Counted from the first letter of the stretch, positions 49,738 through 60,387 are shown. The stretch: 64,000 nt of DNA from Acidobacteriota bacterium (GCA_003222395.1 QHWB01000052.1:1-64000); one strand, 5' to 3'. The notes: generated by a model not told the origin, from the sequence alone. Program-made: numbers and translations.

Positions 49738-51074
49738 CTCGAAACGTCCCGGCCGGCGCGCTCGTTCTGGCGATTGTCGCGCTGGTGTATTCGATCGCGC
49801 ATTTCGCGGAGTCCGGCGTCCGCGTGCCGTTGTCGCTCCCCAAGATCGGACAGATCGAGGAAGAGATTCCGCCGCTCGTCGAATATCTCCACGGACGCGG
49901 CGCCGTTCAGTCGCGCAATCCGCGCCAGTACGGACCGATGTTCTTCCTGATCATGCAGCCGCTGCTCACGACGATCGGCACCGATCCCGAATCGCTGTCG
50001 CACTGGCTGTACGCGCTCGATCTCGCGTGCCTTGCCGCGGCGTTCCTGCTCACGTGGTCGACGTTGAAGCCGCTCGTGCCGATCGAGCGCCGGCGGCTCG
50101 CGGCGGTCGCGCTTCTTTTTCTCTGGCTGAACTTCGCGCCGCTCTACGCCATCCTCGGTGTGAAGAACGTCGAAGGATGGGAGCTGGCGCTGCTCGCGGC
50201 CGCGCTGTTCTGGTACATTCGCGGACGCCGCATCGCCGCCGCGGCGGCAATTGCCGCCGCCGGTCTGATCAAGCTGCTGCCGTTCATCTTTCTCGTTTAC
50301 TTCCTGCTGCGTGATCGACGCACGTTCGCGTACGGGTGTGCAGCCGTCGCGGTCGTGCTGCTCGCGGGTCAGCTGATCTACGGATCCGCGCTCGGAGTTC
50401 GCTATCTGCCGCGGGTCGCGCTGAGCGCGACCGGCACGTCGTTCGCGCTGGGGTGGCACGAGAACATCTCGCTCAAAGGGATGATTGCGAAGAGCGTCGG
50501 GACGGTGACGCCCGGCTCGAGGACGATCGACGGCGTCGATCCGTCGTACGGTTCCGAGATGGGCGCCGGACAGGCTGGATACACCGTCGTGCTGACCAGG
50601 CCGCAGATGACGTTCGTTCGGTTCGCGGGTCTTTCCGCTCAGCTCGCGCTCCTCGCGTGGCTCGGATGGATCTGCACCGTCCCCGCGCCGGCGGACGCGA
50701 ATCGGATCGCGTGGGAGTGGTCGCTCGTCGCGATCGTGATGCTCCTCGTCTCGCCGCAGACCGCGTTCGAGTACTGCCTGCTCGCCATCGGCGCGTTCAG
50801 CTACGTGCTCGTGCGCCTGATGGCCGACCTTCCCCGCCGCGCGGCCCCGTGGATGGCCTTCGCGGCCGCAACGTTCCTCGTCGCCAACATCCTGCCGCGG
50901 CAGATCGTGAACAGGCTGGTGCTCGTCGACGCTCTGCGCGAATGGAGCGGCTACGTCCATTTCACGCCGTCTGAAGCCTATCAGTTCTTCGGATTTCCAT
51001 TCGCGGGCCTGCTCCTCGCGCTGGCCGCGCTCTGGCAGGTTCGGCCGTCCGTTCACGCGCATGCTGCACGGTAA
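49734..51074 (+). CDS. GT87/DUF2029-type membrane mannosyl- or glycosyltransferase
   Basis: The 446-residue protein has about ten transmembrane helices and motifs of the GT-C superfamily: RNPRQYGPMFFLI, LKPLVPIERRR, and an AAGLIKLLPFIFLVYFLLRDRR segment typical of GT87. It would use a polyprenyl-phosphate sugar donor outside the membrane. GTG at 49734 overlaps the selA stop (GTGA) and its end overlaps the next gene by 14 bases. Confidence 0.82.
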   Translation: MTRNVPAGALVLAIVALVYSIAHFAESGVRVPLSLPKIGQIEEEIPPLVEYLHGRGAVQSRNPRQYGPMFFLIMQPLLTTIGTDPESLSHWLYALDLACLAAAFLLTWSTLKPLVPIERRRLAAVALLFLWLNFAPLYAILGVKNVEGWELALLAAALFWYIRGRRIAAAAAIAAAGLIKLLPFIFLVYFLLRDRRTFAYGCAAVAVVLLAGQLIYGSALGVRYLPRVALSATGTSFALGWHENISLKGMIAKSVGTVTPGSRTIDGVDPSYGSEMGAGQAGYTVVLTRPQMTFVRFAGLSAQLALLAWLGWICTVPAPADANRIAWEWSLVAIVMLLVSPQTAFEYCLLAIGAFSYVLVRLMADLPRRAAPWMAFAAATFLVANILPRQIVNRLVLVDALREWSGYVHFTPSEAYQFFGFPFAGLLLALAALWQVRPSVHAHAAR

Positions 51075-51822
51075 GAAAATCGTTGTCGTCATGCCGGCGT
51101 ACAACGCCGCCGCCACGCTGCGCCGCACCTACAGCGAGATTCCCTTCGACGTCGTCGACGAGGTCGTGCTCGTCGACGATGCGAGCCGCGACGGGACCGT
51201 GGCAATCGCGAAAGAGCTGAACATCCGCTACATCGTCCATCCGAAGAACGCCGGCTACGGCGCCAACCAGAAGACGTGTTATCGCGAGGCGCTTCGCGCC
51301 GGCGCCGACATCGTGGTGATGGTCCATCCGGATTACCAGTACACGCCGAAGCTGATTACGGCGATGGCCGCGATGATCACGTCGGGCATTTATCACGCCG
51401 TGCTGGGATCGCGCGTCCTCGGGCGCGGCGCAATCGCCGGCGGCATGCCGATTTACAAGTACGTCGCGAATCGGTTTCTCACGCTCGCGCAGAACCTGTG
51501 CGTCGCGCAGAAGCTGACCGAATATCACACCGGCTACCGCGCCTTCTCGCGCGAGGTGTTGCTCGCCCTGCCGCTCGAGGAGAACTCGAACGACTTCGTC
51601 TTCGACAACCAGATGCTCGTGCAGCTGATTTACTTCGGATACGAGATCGCCGAGATCACCTGTCCCGCGAAATACTTCACCGGGGCTTCATCCATCAACG
51701 CCTGGCGCAGCACGCGCTACGGCCTGGGCGTGCTCGAGACGACGGCGAGATACGTGCTCGCGCGCCGCGGGCTGCGCCGCGATCCGTTGTTCCGCGAGAA
51801 CGGCGGCCGCCTTGTCGTTTGA
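51061..51822 (+). CDS. Family 2 glycosyltransferase, dolichol-phosphate-mannose-synthase-like
   Basis: The 253-residue cytoplasmic GT-A enzyme starts KKIVVVMPAYNAAATLRRTY. VVLVDDASRDGTV, PKNAGYGANQKT and the metal-binding MVHPDYQY (in place of DxD) follow. HTGYRAFSREVL is in the acceptor part. It likely charges a polyprenyl phosphate with a sugar that the upstream GT87 protein then uses; this pairing is inference from order and overlap. Confidence 0.87.
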   Translation: MLHGKKIVVVMPAYNAAATLRRTYSEIPFDVVDEVVLVDDASRDGTVAIAKELNIRYIVHPKNAGYGANQKTCYREALRAGADIVVMVHPDYQYTPKLITAMAAMITSGIYHAVLGSRVLGRGAIAGGMPIYKYVANRFLTLAQNLCVAQKLTEYHTGYRAFSREVLLALPLEENSNDFVFDNQMLVQLIYFGYEIAEITCPAKYFTGASSINAWRSTRYGLGVLETTARYVLARRGLRRDPLFRENGGRLVV

Positions 51823-51838
51823 CGGGGCCTGACGGGGC

Positions 51839-52795
51839 TTGAGCGCCTTCTCCTGCCCGGCGTGCGGATCGGCCGACGGCGTCGCGCGCGTCGGCTTCGG
51901 TCGCCGTTCGGTCGTCGAATGCGCCCGGTGCAGGTTGATGTCGACGTCGCCGCCGCTCGCCCGGGACGAGGCGCGGCGGCTGTATTCGGACGCGTACTAT
52001 TCGGGCAACGAGGCCGCGCGATTCAGGCTGGGGGTCGCCGAGCGCGCGATGCAGGGGTTCAGACGCCGGCGTGCGCGCGGGCTGGCACGGGCGCTCGGCG
52101 GGGCTGCGGGCAAGCGAATCCTCGACGTCGGCTGCGGACGCGGCTTCACCCTCCAGGAGCTGCAGGCACAAGGCGCTGATGTCTACGGCACCCAGATGTC
52201 GGCGCCGGCTGTCGGCGTCGCCGAAGCGCTCATCGGCGCCGGTCGGGTCTTTCTCGGAGAGCTGTCGGACGCCGGATACGCGCCGGCCTCGTTCGATTGC
52301 GTCACGCTGTGGCACGTGCTCGAGCACGTGCCACGACCGGCCGATCTTCTGATCGAAGTCGCGCGCGTGCTCAAACCGGGCGGCCTCGCGTACATCGAAG
52401 TGCCGAACGCCGGCGGATGGACCGCGCGGACGTTCGGCGCCGACTGGCTGGCGTGGGACGTCGACCACCACGTGTCGCATTTCAAGCCGGCGACGCTCGT
52501 CGCGCTCGCCGAACGCGTCGGCCTCTCGTGCGTGCGCGAGGTTCATCTGTCGCTCGAATACAGCCCGGCGACGCTGACGCAGACGTGGCTCAATCGCCTC
52601 CTCGGCGGTCGCAATGATTTGTTTCACGCGCTGACGTTCGGAGGCCGGATGAATGCAGGCGAGCGCGGACCGATGCCGCTCCCCGTCCATGCCGCCGCCG
52701 CCGCGATCGTGTTTCCTGCGGCGGTGGCGATCAGCATGTGGCTTGCGGCGAGACGCTGCGGCGACACGGTCGGCATCTACTGCCGCAAACCTTAG
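51839..52795 (+). CDS. SAM-dependent methyltransferase with N-terminal zinc ribbon
   Basis: The 318-residue protein begins FSCPACGSADGVA and has CARCRLMST, forming a zinc ribbon. A class I methyltransferase domain follows with ILDVGCGRGFTLQEL and WHVLEHVPRPADLLIEVARVLKPGG. The arrangement is common in methyltransferases acting on sugars or lipids in surface-glycan clusters. TTG at 51839 is the start; a hydrophobic segment near the C-terminus may touch the membrane. It is the last of the selA-GT87-GT2 unit. Confidence 0.85.
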   Translation: MSAFSCPACGSADGVARVGFGRRSVVECARCRLMSTSPPLARDEARRLYSDAYYSGNEAARFRLGVAERAMQGFRRRRARGLARALGGAAGKRILDVGCGRGFTLQELQAQGADVYGTQMSAPAVGVAEALIGAGRVFLGELSDAGYAPASFDCVTLWHVLEHVPRPADLLIEVARVLKPGGLAYIEVPNAGGWTARTFGADWLAWDVDHHVSHFKPATLVALAERVGLSCVREVHLSLEYSPATLTQTWLNRLLGGRNDLFHALTFGGRMNAGERGPMPLPVHAAAAAIVFPAAVAISMWLAARRCGDTVGIYCRKP

Positions 52796-52820
52796 ACGAC
52801 GAGCGGGACGAAGCGCAGGA

Positions 52821-52854
52821 GGGCAAAGGGCAGCACACGCGATGCCCTTTGCCC
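52821..52854. terminator. Hairpin between convergent genes
   Basis: GGGCAAAGGGCA and TGCCCTTTGCCC form a perfect 12-bp stem with a 10-base loop between the methyltransferase (rightward) and the receptor gene (leftward). It has the same design as the hairpin at 47241-47271. Confidence 0.65.
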
Positions 52855-52864
52855 TGTCGGCATG

Positions 52865-55714
52865 CTAGAAGCCGAAGCGGACGCTGAACTGCATCGCGCG
52901 CGGCTGACCGTTGCCGCCGCGAAGCGCGGTGAGGATGAGGAAATCCGACAGCCGCTGATCGGAGCCGAACGCCACCTGACCGGGGTTGCTGAAATTCGCC
53001 GTGTTGAAGATGTTGAACAGCTCGAGGTTCGCGTCGATCGTCTTCTCCTTCAACGGACGGAGGCGATAGGAGAACCGCAGATCGGTCTGGCGGTACGACG
53101 GACCTCGCGCGCCGTTGCGGCGGCCGTCGAAGTCGGCGCAGATCGAATTCAGTCCGACGCCGCAATAATGGCCCGCCGGCAGCAGATCGAACAGGCGGCC
53201 GTTGCGATCGGCGTCGATGCCCGAGTTATAGAGGCTCATCGGCGCTCCGCTGAGATACCGGAACACGCCGCTGGCCGTCAGGCCGTGCGTACCCGGAATC
53301 TCGATGCGTCCGCTCACCGTGAGGTTCTGCCGCCGGTCGGCGTCGAGCGGGCCGAAGTTGCGATCCAGCTGCGCGTCGCCGAGCACCTGATAGTTGTTGT
53401 CCGGCGTCTGGTTCGCCTCGGCGTTCCCGCGCGCGTAGCCGACGGCGTACGAGACGCGGCCGGCCCAGATGCCGCTGAAGCGCTTCTCGAGGCCGACGTT
53501 GACGCCATCGAACTGCGAGGAGCCGTCGTTGCGCCTGGTGAGCACGGGGTTGGTGAACGGCGAGATTCCGAGTTGCCCGGCGATGTTGAGCAGATCGGTG
53601 TAGACGAGGCGGCCCGTTCGACTCGTGTCGATGCGCAGCGCCGGATTCAGATCGTAGTTGATCAGCTGATCGCGGTTCCAGCTGTGCACGAAGTCGACGT
53701 TCAGCGCCATCACCGTGGACAGCTCGCGCTGGTATCCGAGCGTGACCTGATGCACGTTGGGGACGACGCGATCGGGGTTGTCGAGGAACACCTGGCCGAT
53801 GTTGCGGCCGATAGAGCCGGGCGGGAACTGCGCGTTGATCAGCGCCCGGTTCAGAACCGGTCCGTTGACGAGCATCGGATCGATCGGCAGCTGTCCGCGA
53901 CTCGGACCGGGATCCGCCGAGCTGAGCGGGAACTGTGTGGTGAACGACGAGCTGTACACCCCGGTCGACACGAACGGCGTCGTCGTCTGCAGCGTGACCT
54001 TGTCGTAGAAGATCCCGTACCCGCCGCGGATGAGCGACACGTTGCTGCCGGCTGGCTTGTAGCTGAAGCCGAGGCGCGGCGCGAAATTGTTCTTGTCGGT
54101 CGCGTACGCGTTCTTCGCGAACAGCGGATTGAAGCCGTTGTCGATCCTCGTCACCTCGAGGTCGTAGCGGATGCCGAGGTTCAGCGTCAGGTTCTGCCGC
54201 TGCCATTTGTCCTGGACGAAGAATACGGCGACGTCGGTCGGCATCTTGATGTCGCTCGACGCCGGGACGCGGATGAAGAGACGCTCCGGATAGGTGGACG
54301 GATCGGCCGGGTTGAACGCCTTGTCGGTCGCGAACGAGAAGCGGCCGTTCATGTCGGTCTGATCGGGCAGCTCGATCTGCGAGTAGATGAACTGCGCGCC
54401 CATCTTCACGTCGTGGTCGCCGCCGGCCCACTGCGGGATGTACTGTGTGTAGGTCTCGCTGACTTCGTACGCGTTGTCCATGCGGAACAGCGCGCCGTTG
54501 CGCGTGCCGTCGGTGAAGGTCAGCATGCTCAGCGTCGGCGCGAGCTCGGTCATCGGCACGCCGTCCTGCACCTCTTTCGGCGTGAAGCCGTTCTTCTCGT
54601 ACGTGTAGCCGACGCGCACCTGGTTGAAGCGGTTGTTGCCGAAAATCGTGTTCCAGCTGCCGCCCGCCGTCCGATCGATGTCGAACTCCTGATCCCTCGA
54701 CGCGAGCGTCCATCGGCCGGCGACGCGGTTGTAGGTCGGCGAATATTCCACCAGGTATCGGGCGTTCCACGAGTTGTTCGCGTTGATCTGATGATCGAAC
54801 CGAACCATGTGGTTCCAGAGTTTCATCGTCTGCGTGTTCGAATAATTCAGCTCGGGCCTCGACGCGAACGTGTTGCTGCGTCCCTCGGCATAGAGGATCC
54901 GATCCAGGCTGTAGAAGAAATGCGCCTTGTTCTTCTTGACGGGACCGCCGAGGGTACCGCCCCAGTCCTTCTGCGCCGTTTCGGGCTTGGCGAGGTTGTT
55001 CTGCGCGACAAAAAAGTCCTTCGCCGTCACCTTGTCGTTCGTGTACGTGTCGAAGAGGCTGCCGTGAAACGCGTTCGTGCCCTGCTTGGTGATCACGTTG
55101 ACGACCGCGCCGGCCGTGCGGCCGAACTCGGCGTCGTATTGATTGGTCAACACCTGGAATTCCTGCACGGCGTCGAGCGACGGACGAACCTGGCTGCCGC
55201 ACGAGGAGCCGAGATAGTCGTCGTTGTTCCCGCCGCCGTCGATCGAGAAGTTTCCGCTTCGGTTGCTGCCGCCGCCGACGATCAGCGACTCGCAGGCGAA
55301 TGACGCGGTCGACGACTGAATCTGGACGCCCGGAGTCAGGCCGACGGCGAACATCCAGTTGCGGTTCAGAATCGGGAGCGCTGTGAGCTCGGCCTGCCCG
55401 ATGTTGGCGCCGATCTGCTTCGACGTCACGTCGAGCAGCGGCGACTCTCCCGTCACCGTCACGTTCTCCTCGAGCCCTCCGACGGCGAGCGTGATGTCGA
55501 GCGTCGCCGTGTTTCCGATCTGCAGCGTCACATCCGAGCGTTCGTACTTCCGGAAGCCGGAGAGTTCAGCCGTGATTCGGTAGGTTCCAGGAACAATGCC
55601 GCTCACGTAGTAAGAGCCGTCCGGATTGCTGACGGCCTGCCGGAAGACGCCGCTGCCCTGATGCGTGACGACGAGAGCCACGCCGAACGACCGAGGCAAG
55701 TGTTCATCGCACAC
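52865..55714 (-). pseudogene. Oar-like TonB-dependent receptor, N-terminus deleted and frameshifted
   Basis: The open frame of 949 residues matches the neighbouring receptor along its length: carboxypeptidase-like domain, plug (GGLEENVTVTGESPLLDVTSKQ), barrel and terminal FSVRFGF. It begins only at VALVVTHQGSG. Upstream, AGGAGG and ATG (55707) encode MNTCLGRS like MNTRIGRS of the neighbour, but in another frame. Comparison shows a 109-base deletion between the two that removes the signal peptide and shifts frame. The GTG start giving MCDEHLPRS would yield a protein that cannot be exported. It is probably a recent pseudogene, unless an error is involved. Confidence 0.8.
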
Positions 55715-55766
55715 CCTCCTGATGAACGTGGTCGGACCGGATACGGAGGGCTGGACTATAACACTT

Positions 55767-55800
55767 ATGAATGGCTTACGTGCTACGTATGAATGGCTTA
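55767..55800. repeat. Direct repeat upstream of receptor pseudogene
   Basis: ATGAATGGCTTA occurs twice (55767-55778 and 55789-55800), separated by CGTGCTACGT. It lies upstream of a TATAGT (read leftward) that both receptor genes share at the same distance from the start. Confidence 0.7.
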
Positions 55801-55839
55801 TGAGTGATCGACGATTACCTTATGCCGCTGGCTGAGAGG

Positions 55840-55868
55840 GCATTGCAGAATCGTCAATTCTGCAATGC
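55840..55868. terminator. GCATTGCAGAAT hairpin behind second receptor
   Basis: GCATTGCAGAAT and ATTCTGCAATGC form a perfect 12-bp stem around CGTCA, 28 bases past the stop of the second receptor gene. There is no T-run. The sequence resembles the termini of the ispDF linker element (CATTGCGGAT). Confidence 0.55.
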
Positions 55869-55895
55869 GCTCCAGACCTCAACGCTCGCCCCTGC

Positions 55896-58850
55896 TCAGA
55901 AGCCGAAGCGCACGCTGAACTGCGCCGCGCGCGGCTGGCCGTTGCCGCCACTGAGTGCCGTGAGCACGAGGAAGTCCGACAGCCGCAGGTCGGCGGTCGG
56001 GTTGCTGAAGTTTGCGACGTTGAAAATGTTGTACAGCTCGACGCCCGCGTCGATCGTCTCTCTGCCCGTTTTGCCAGGATGCAACCGGTAGCCGAGTTTC
56101 AGATCGGTCTGCTTGAACGACGGACCGCGGGCGCCGTTGCGGCGACCGTCGAAGTCGACGCACATGGGATTCACACCCTTTCCGCAGTAATTGCCCGGGG
56201 CCAGCCGATCGAAAAGCAGGCCGTTCCGATCGGCGTCCACTGCCGAATTGATCAGCGTCATCGGCGTGCCCGTCATGTAGCGCGACGCGCCGCTGAGCGT
56301 CAGGCCGTGCGTGTTCGGAATCTCGACGCGGCCGCTGATCACGAGGTTCTGACGGCGATCGGCGTTGAGCGGGCCGAAATTCTGATCGAGTCGCGGATCG
56401 CCGAGAACCTGGTAATTGTTCTGGTTGGTTTGATCGGCCTCGGAATTCCCGCGCGCGTAGCCGACTGCGTACGATACGCGTGCGGCCCAGCTGCGGCTGT
56501 ACCGCTTCTCGAGCGAGAAGTTCACGCCATCGAATTGCGATGACCCGGCATTCGTACGGGTGAGCACCTGGTTGGCGAACGACGGGATACCCAACTGCCG
56601 GGCGATGCCGTCGATGTCGTTATACACGATGCGGCCGGTACGGCTCGTATCGACGCGCAATCCCGGATTCAAATCGAACGTGATGAGCTGATCGCGGTTC
56701 CAGCTGTGGATGTAGTCCGCCGTGACCGCGACCTGCGGCGCCAGCTGCCGCTCGTAGCCGAGCGAGATCTGATGCGTGGCGGGCACCACGCGATCGGGAT
56801 TGTCCAGATAGACGATGCCGGTATTCCGTCCCATCGAGCCGGCCGGGTAGAGCGAGTTGAGCAGCGCGCGGTTGACTGTCGGCCCGTTGGCGAGCATCGG
56901 ATCGATTGGAAGGAGGCCCCGGCTCGGACCGGGATCGGCCGCGTTGGTGGGAAACATCGCCGTGAACGACGAGCTGTAGATGGCTTGCGAGACGAACGGC
57001 GTGATCGTCTGAAGCGTGATCTTGTCGTAGAAGATCCCGTAGCCACCGCGCACCAGCGATTTGCCGTTTCCACCGGGATTCCAGGTGAAGCCCAGGCGCG
57101 GCGCGACGTTGTTCCTGTCGACGACATGCGCGCCGGCATTGACCAGAGGGTTGAACGCATATTTCAGCGGCGCGACCTCCAGGTCGTACCGCACGCCCAG
57201 ATTCAGCGTAACGTTCTGCCTGTGCCATTTGTCCTGCGCGAACAGCACGTAGACGTTCGTCGGCACTGTGATATCGCTCGCCGCGGGCACACGGATGAAC
57301 AAACGCTCGGGATACGTCGATGCATCGTTCCCGTTGAACGACTTGTCCGTCGAGAAGGAGAACCGCCCGTTCATGTCCGTCTGATCGGGAAGCTCGATCT
57401 GGGAGTAGATGAACTGCCCGCCGAACTTCAGATCGTGGTCGCCGCCCGCCCACTTCGGGACGAACCAGGAATATGCCTCACTGACCTCGTACGCATTGTC
57501 GATGCGGAACAGCGCGCCGTTGTTCGGCCCGTCCCAGTACGTCAGCATCTGGAGCGACGGCGCCAGGCTTGCCAGCGGGGTGCCGTCCTGCACCTCCGGC
57601 GCGGTGAAACCGTTCTTTTCGTGTGTGTAGCCGACGCGGAACTCGTTGACCCGCGAGTTGCCGGCAACCCAGTTCCACTTGCCCCCGGTCGTCCGGTCGA
57701 TGTCGAACTCCTGATCCAGCCCCGCCGGCGTCTCGGTCAACCCATTCCGAGGCGCCAGGCGCTTGTAGGTGGGCGAGTACTCGACGAGATAGCGACCGGT
57801 CCACGTGTTGTTCGCATTGAGCTGTTGGTCGAATCGAGCCATGTGGTTCTGGAGGTGCATGCTCTGCGTGTTCGTGTAGTTCAGCTCCGGCCGGTTGACG
57901 AAGACCGCGCTGCGACCCTCGTCGAACACGATGCGGTCCAGGCTATAGAAAAAGTGGGCCTTGTTCTTGACGATGGGCCCGCCGAGCGTTCCACCCCAGT
58001 CCTTCTGCGCCGTGTGCGGCTTGGCGAGGTTGTTCTGCGCGACGAAGAAGTCCTTCGCAGTGAACTTCGTGTCGGTGTAACTGTCGAATAACGATCCGCG
58101 GAACGTGTTCGTGCCCTGTTTGGTGATGACGTTGACGACGGCTCCGGCCGTGCGGCCGAATTCGGCGTCGTACTGATTCGTCAACACCTGGAACTCCTGG
58201 ACCGATTCAATCGCCGGACGCACCTGGCTGCCGCACGACGATCCGAGGTAGTCGTCGTTGTTGCCGCCACCGTCGATGGAAAAGTTGCCGCTTCGGTTGC
58301 TGCCGCCGCCGACGATCAGCGACTCGCACGCGAACGACGCGGTCGACGACGCGACCTGGATGCCGGGCGCGAGACCAACCGCGTACATCCAGTCTTTGTT
58401 CATGATCGGCAGCGCGCCCAACTCGGCCTGGCCGATGTTCGCGCCGATCTGCTTCGACGTGACGTCGACGAGCGGCGACTCGCCGGTCACCGTGACGCTC
58501 TCCTCGATGCCGCCGACCGCGAGTGAGATGTCGAGCGTGACCGTGTTTCCAATCTGAAGCAGAATGTTCGGCTGCTCGTACTTCCTGAAGCCGGTCAGTT
58601 CGGCCGTGATGCGGTACGTGCCCGGCACGAGATTGGTCACGAAGTACGAGCCGTCGGCGTTGCTGACGACCTGGCGGAACATCCCGCTTCCCTCGTTCGT
58701 GACCACGACGACCACGCCCGGAAGCGCGGCCTTCGATTCGTCGACGACATGCCCCTGCACGGCTGAAGCCTGACCCTGGGCGCGGGCACTGTACGCGACG
58801 ACAAGAACCAGAAAAACTGCGGTGACCGAGCGACCGATGCGAGTGTTCAT
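55896..58850 (-). CDS. Oar-like TonB-dependent receptor
   Basis: The 984-residue outer-membrane protein has a signal peptide (TAVFLVLVVAYSARAQ). A carboxypeptidase-regulatory-like domain (about 30-110) and a plug with GGIEESVTVTGESPLVDVTS follow, then a 22-strand-type barrel ending in the aromatic signal FSVRFGF. Many Asn/Asp/Gly loops (GGGNNDDYLGSSCGS) are typical. It would import an unknown large substrate using TonB energy. The leader is homologous to that of the upstream copy, showing tandem duplication. GGAGG precedes ATG. Confidence 0.92.
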   Translation of the reverse strand: MNTRIGRSVTAVFLVLVVAYSARAQGQASAVQGHVVDESKAALPGVVVVVTNEGSGMFRQVVSNADGSYFVTNLVPGTYRITAELTGFRKYEQPNILLQIGNTVTLDISLAVGGIEESVTVTGESPLVDVTSKQIGANIGQAELGALPIMNKDWMYAVGLAPGIQVASSTASFACESLIVGGGSNRSGNFSIDGGGNNDDYLGSSCGSQVRPAIESVQEFQVLTNQYDAEFGRTAGAVVNVITKQGTNTFRGSLFDSYTDTKFTAKDFFVAQNNLAKPHTAQKDWGGTLGGPIVKNKAHFFYSLDRIVFDEGRSAVFVNRPELNYTNTQSMHLQNHMARFDQQLNANNTWTGRYLVEYSPTYKRLAPRNGLTETPAGLDQEFDIDRTTGGKWNWVAGNSRVNEFRVGYTHEKNGFTAPEVQDGTPLASLAPSLQMLTYWDGPNNGALFRIDNAYEVSEAYSWFVPKWAGGDHDLKFGGQFIYSQIELPDQTDMNGRFSFSTDKSFNGNDASTYPERLFIRVPAASDITVPTNVYVLFAQDKWHRQNVTLNLGVRYDLEVAPLKYAFNPLVNAGAHVVDRNNVAPRLGFTWNPGGNGKSLVRGGYGIFYDKITLQTITPFVSQAIYSSSFTAMFPTNAADPGPSRGLLPIDPMLANGPTVNRALLNSLYPAGSMGRNTGIVYLDNPDRVVPATHQISLGYERQLAPQVAVTADYIHSWNRDQLITFDLNPGLRVDTSRTGRIVYNDIDGIARQLGIPSFANQVLTRTNAGSSQFDGVNFSLEKRYSRSWAARVSYAVGYARGNSEADQTNQNNYQVLGDPRLDQNFGPLNADRRQNLVISGRVEIPNTHGLTLSGASRYMTGTPMTLINSAVDADRNGLLFDRLAPGNYCGKGVNPMCVDFDGRRNGARGPSFKQTDLKLGYRLHPGKTGRETIDAGVELYNIFNVANFSNPTADLRLSDFLVLTALSGGNGQPRAAQFSVRFGF

Positions 58851-58950
58851 CGCGAGCCTCCAGATGAACCGGTGGTCGATTCGGATTTCGAGAGGGCCGC
58901 ACTATAGCGCGGGCGGATCGGGGGGCGGGCAACAAGAAACCGTAAGAATC

Positions 58951-60387
58951 TTAGAAAATCGTCGAAATGGATTCGGCCGCCCAGTCGAGAACGCGCGTCG
59001 GGAGAATTCCTAAGTAGAAGATAAGGATCGCCGAGACGGCCAGCGCCACACTCGCGATCTTCGGCACGGCGGGAAATCGTAACGGTTGACTGCTGCTCGT
59101 CATGTACATCATGACGACGATGCGCAGGTAGAAGAAGACTGACACGACGCTCGTCAGCACGCCGATGATCGCAAGCGCGTTGTCGCCCGCCTTCACCGCC
59201 GCGCTGAACACGTACCATTTCGCGATGAAGCCCGCCATCGGCGGGAATCCGCCGAGCGACAGCAGGAAGATCGTCATGAGCGCCGCGAGCCCCGGATGCT
59301 CGTTCCACAAGCCGGCATAGTCGCTGACGCGATCGTTGGCGCGGTCGCCGTTGTCGAGCACCGCGATGACGCCGAACGCGCCGAGGTTCGTGACGGCGTA
59401 CGTCAGCAGGTAGAACAGGACCGCGCCCTTGCCGACGTCGTTGGCCGCGATCAGCGCGACCAGCAGGTACCCGCCGTGCGCGATGCTCGAGTAGGCGAGC
59501 ATGCGCTTCACGTTGGACTGCGCCACGCCGACGACGGTGCCGACGATCATCGTCGCGCCCGCCACCACCGAGAGAATGACGCCCCAGTCGCCGCGCAGCG
59601 GCTCGAACGCTGTGAGGAAGACGCGCGCGAACGCGGCGAAGGCCGCCGCCTTGACGCCCGTCGACATGAAGCCGGTGACGGCCGGCGGCGCGCCTTCGTA
59701 CGCGTCAGGCGTCCACATGTGGAACGGCACGGCCGACACCTTGAACGCGAAGCCGACGAGCAGGAAGCCGACCGCGAGCAGCTGCATCGGCGTCGGCGCC
59801 ATCGCCTGCGCGGCGATGAGGCTGCCGACGCGATCGAGATGCGTGCTGCCCGTCAGCCCGTACGTGAACGCGATGCCGTACAGGAAGAACGTGCTCGAGA
59901 AGGCGCCGAGCAGGAAGTACTTGAACGCGGCTTCGCTCGCCTGCGCCGAGTCGCGCCGGATTCCGGTGAGCACGTACACCGCGATCGACAGCACTTCGAG
60001 CGCGAGGAAGATGATCAGCAGGTCGGACGCGGTCGCCATCAGCATCATGCCGGCGATCGCGAAGAGCATCAGCGCGTAGTACTCGCCGGCCGGCAGCCGC
60101 TCGCGCTCGACGGTCGGACCCGAAAAGGCAATCGACAGCGCGCCGACGATGATCAGAATCCAGGTGACGAAGAGGCCGAAGTTGTCGGCAGAGACCACGC
60201 CGAAGCTCGAGACGTTGTGGTTCCAGAGGAGCAGCGTCGCAACCGCCGCGCCGACGAGGCCGACGATGCCGAGCCCCGCGATCGGCATGCGCTCGCCGGG
60301 ATCGCGGAACGATTCGGCGACCATTGCGGCGAGGCCGGCCGCGGTGACGCACAGCATCGGAACGATCGCATTGAGTGAGGAGATCAT
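58951..60387 (-). CDS. nuoN: NADH-quinone oxidoreductase subunit N
   Basis: The 478-residue antiporter-like subunit pumps protons in complex I. About 14 helices are visible; EVLSIAVYVLTG holds the conserved Glu, FKYFLLGAFSS and FKVSAVPFHMWTPDAYEGAP the conserved Lys. It overlaps nuoM by 4 bases (ATGA), the conserved L-M-N order. It ends 100 bases from the receptor gene. Confidence 0.96.
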   Translation of the reverse strand: MISSLNAIVPMLCVTAAGLAAMVAESFRDPGERMPIAGLGIVGLVGAAVATLLLWNHNVSSFGVVSADNFGLFVTWILIIVGALSIAFSGPTVERERLPAGEYYALMLFAIAGMMLMATASDLLIIFLALEVLSIAVYVLTGIRRDSAQASEAAFKYFLLGAFSSTFFLYGIAFTYGLTGSTHLDRVGSLIAAQAMAPTPMQLLAVGFLLVGFAFKVSAVPFHMWTPDAYEGAPPAVTGFMSTGVKAAAFAAFARVFLTAFEPLRGDWGVILSVVAGATMIVGTVVGVAQSNVKRMLAYSSIAHGGYLLVALIAANDVGKGAVLFYLLTYAVTNLGAFGVIAVLDNGDRANDRVSDYAGLWNEHPGLAALMTIFLLSLGGFPPMAGFIAKWYVFSAAVKAGDNALAIIGVLTSVVSVFFYLRIVVMMYMTSSSQPLRFPAVPKIASVALAVSAILIFYLGILPTRVLDWAAESISTIF

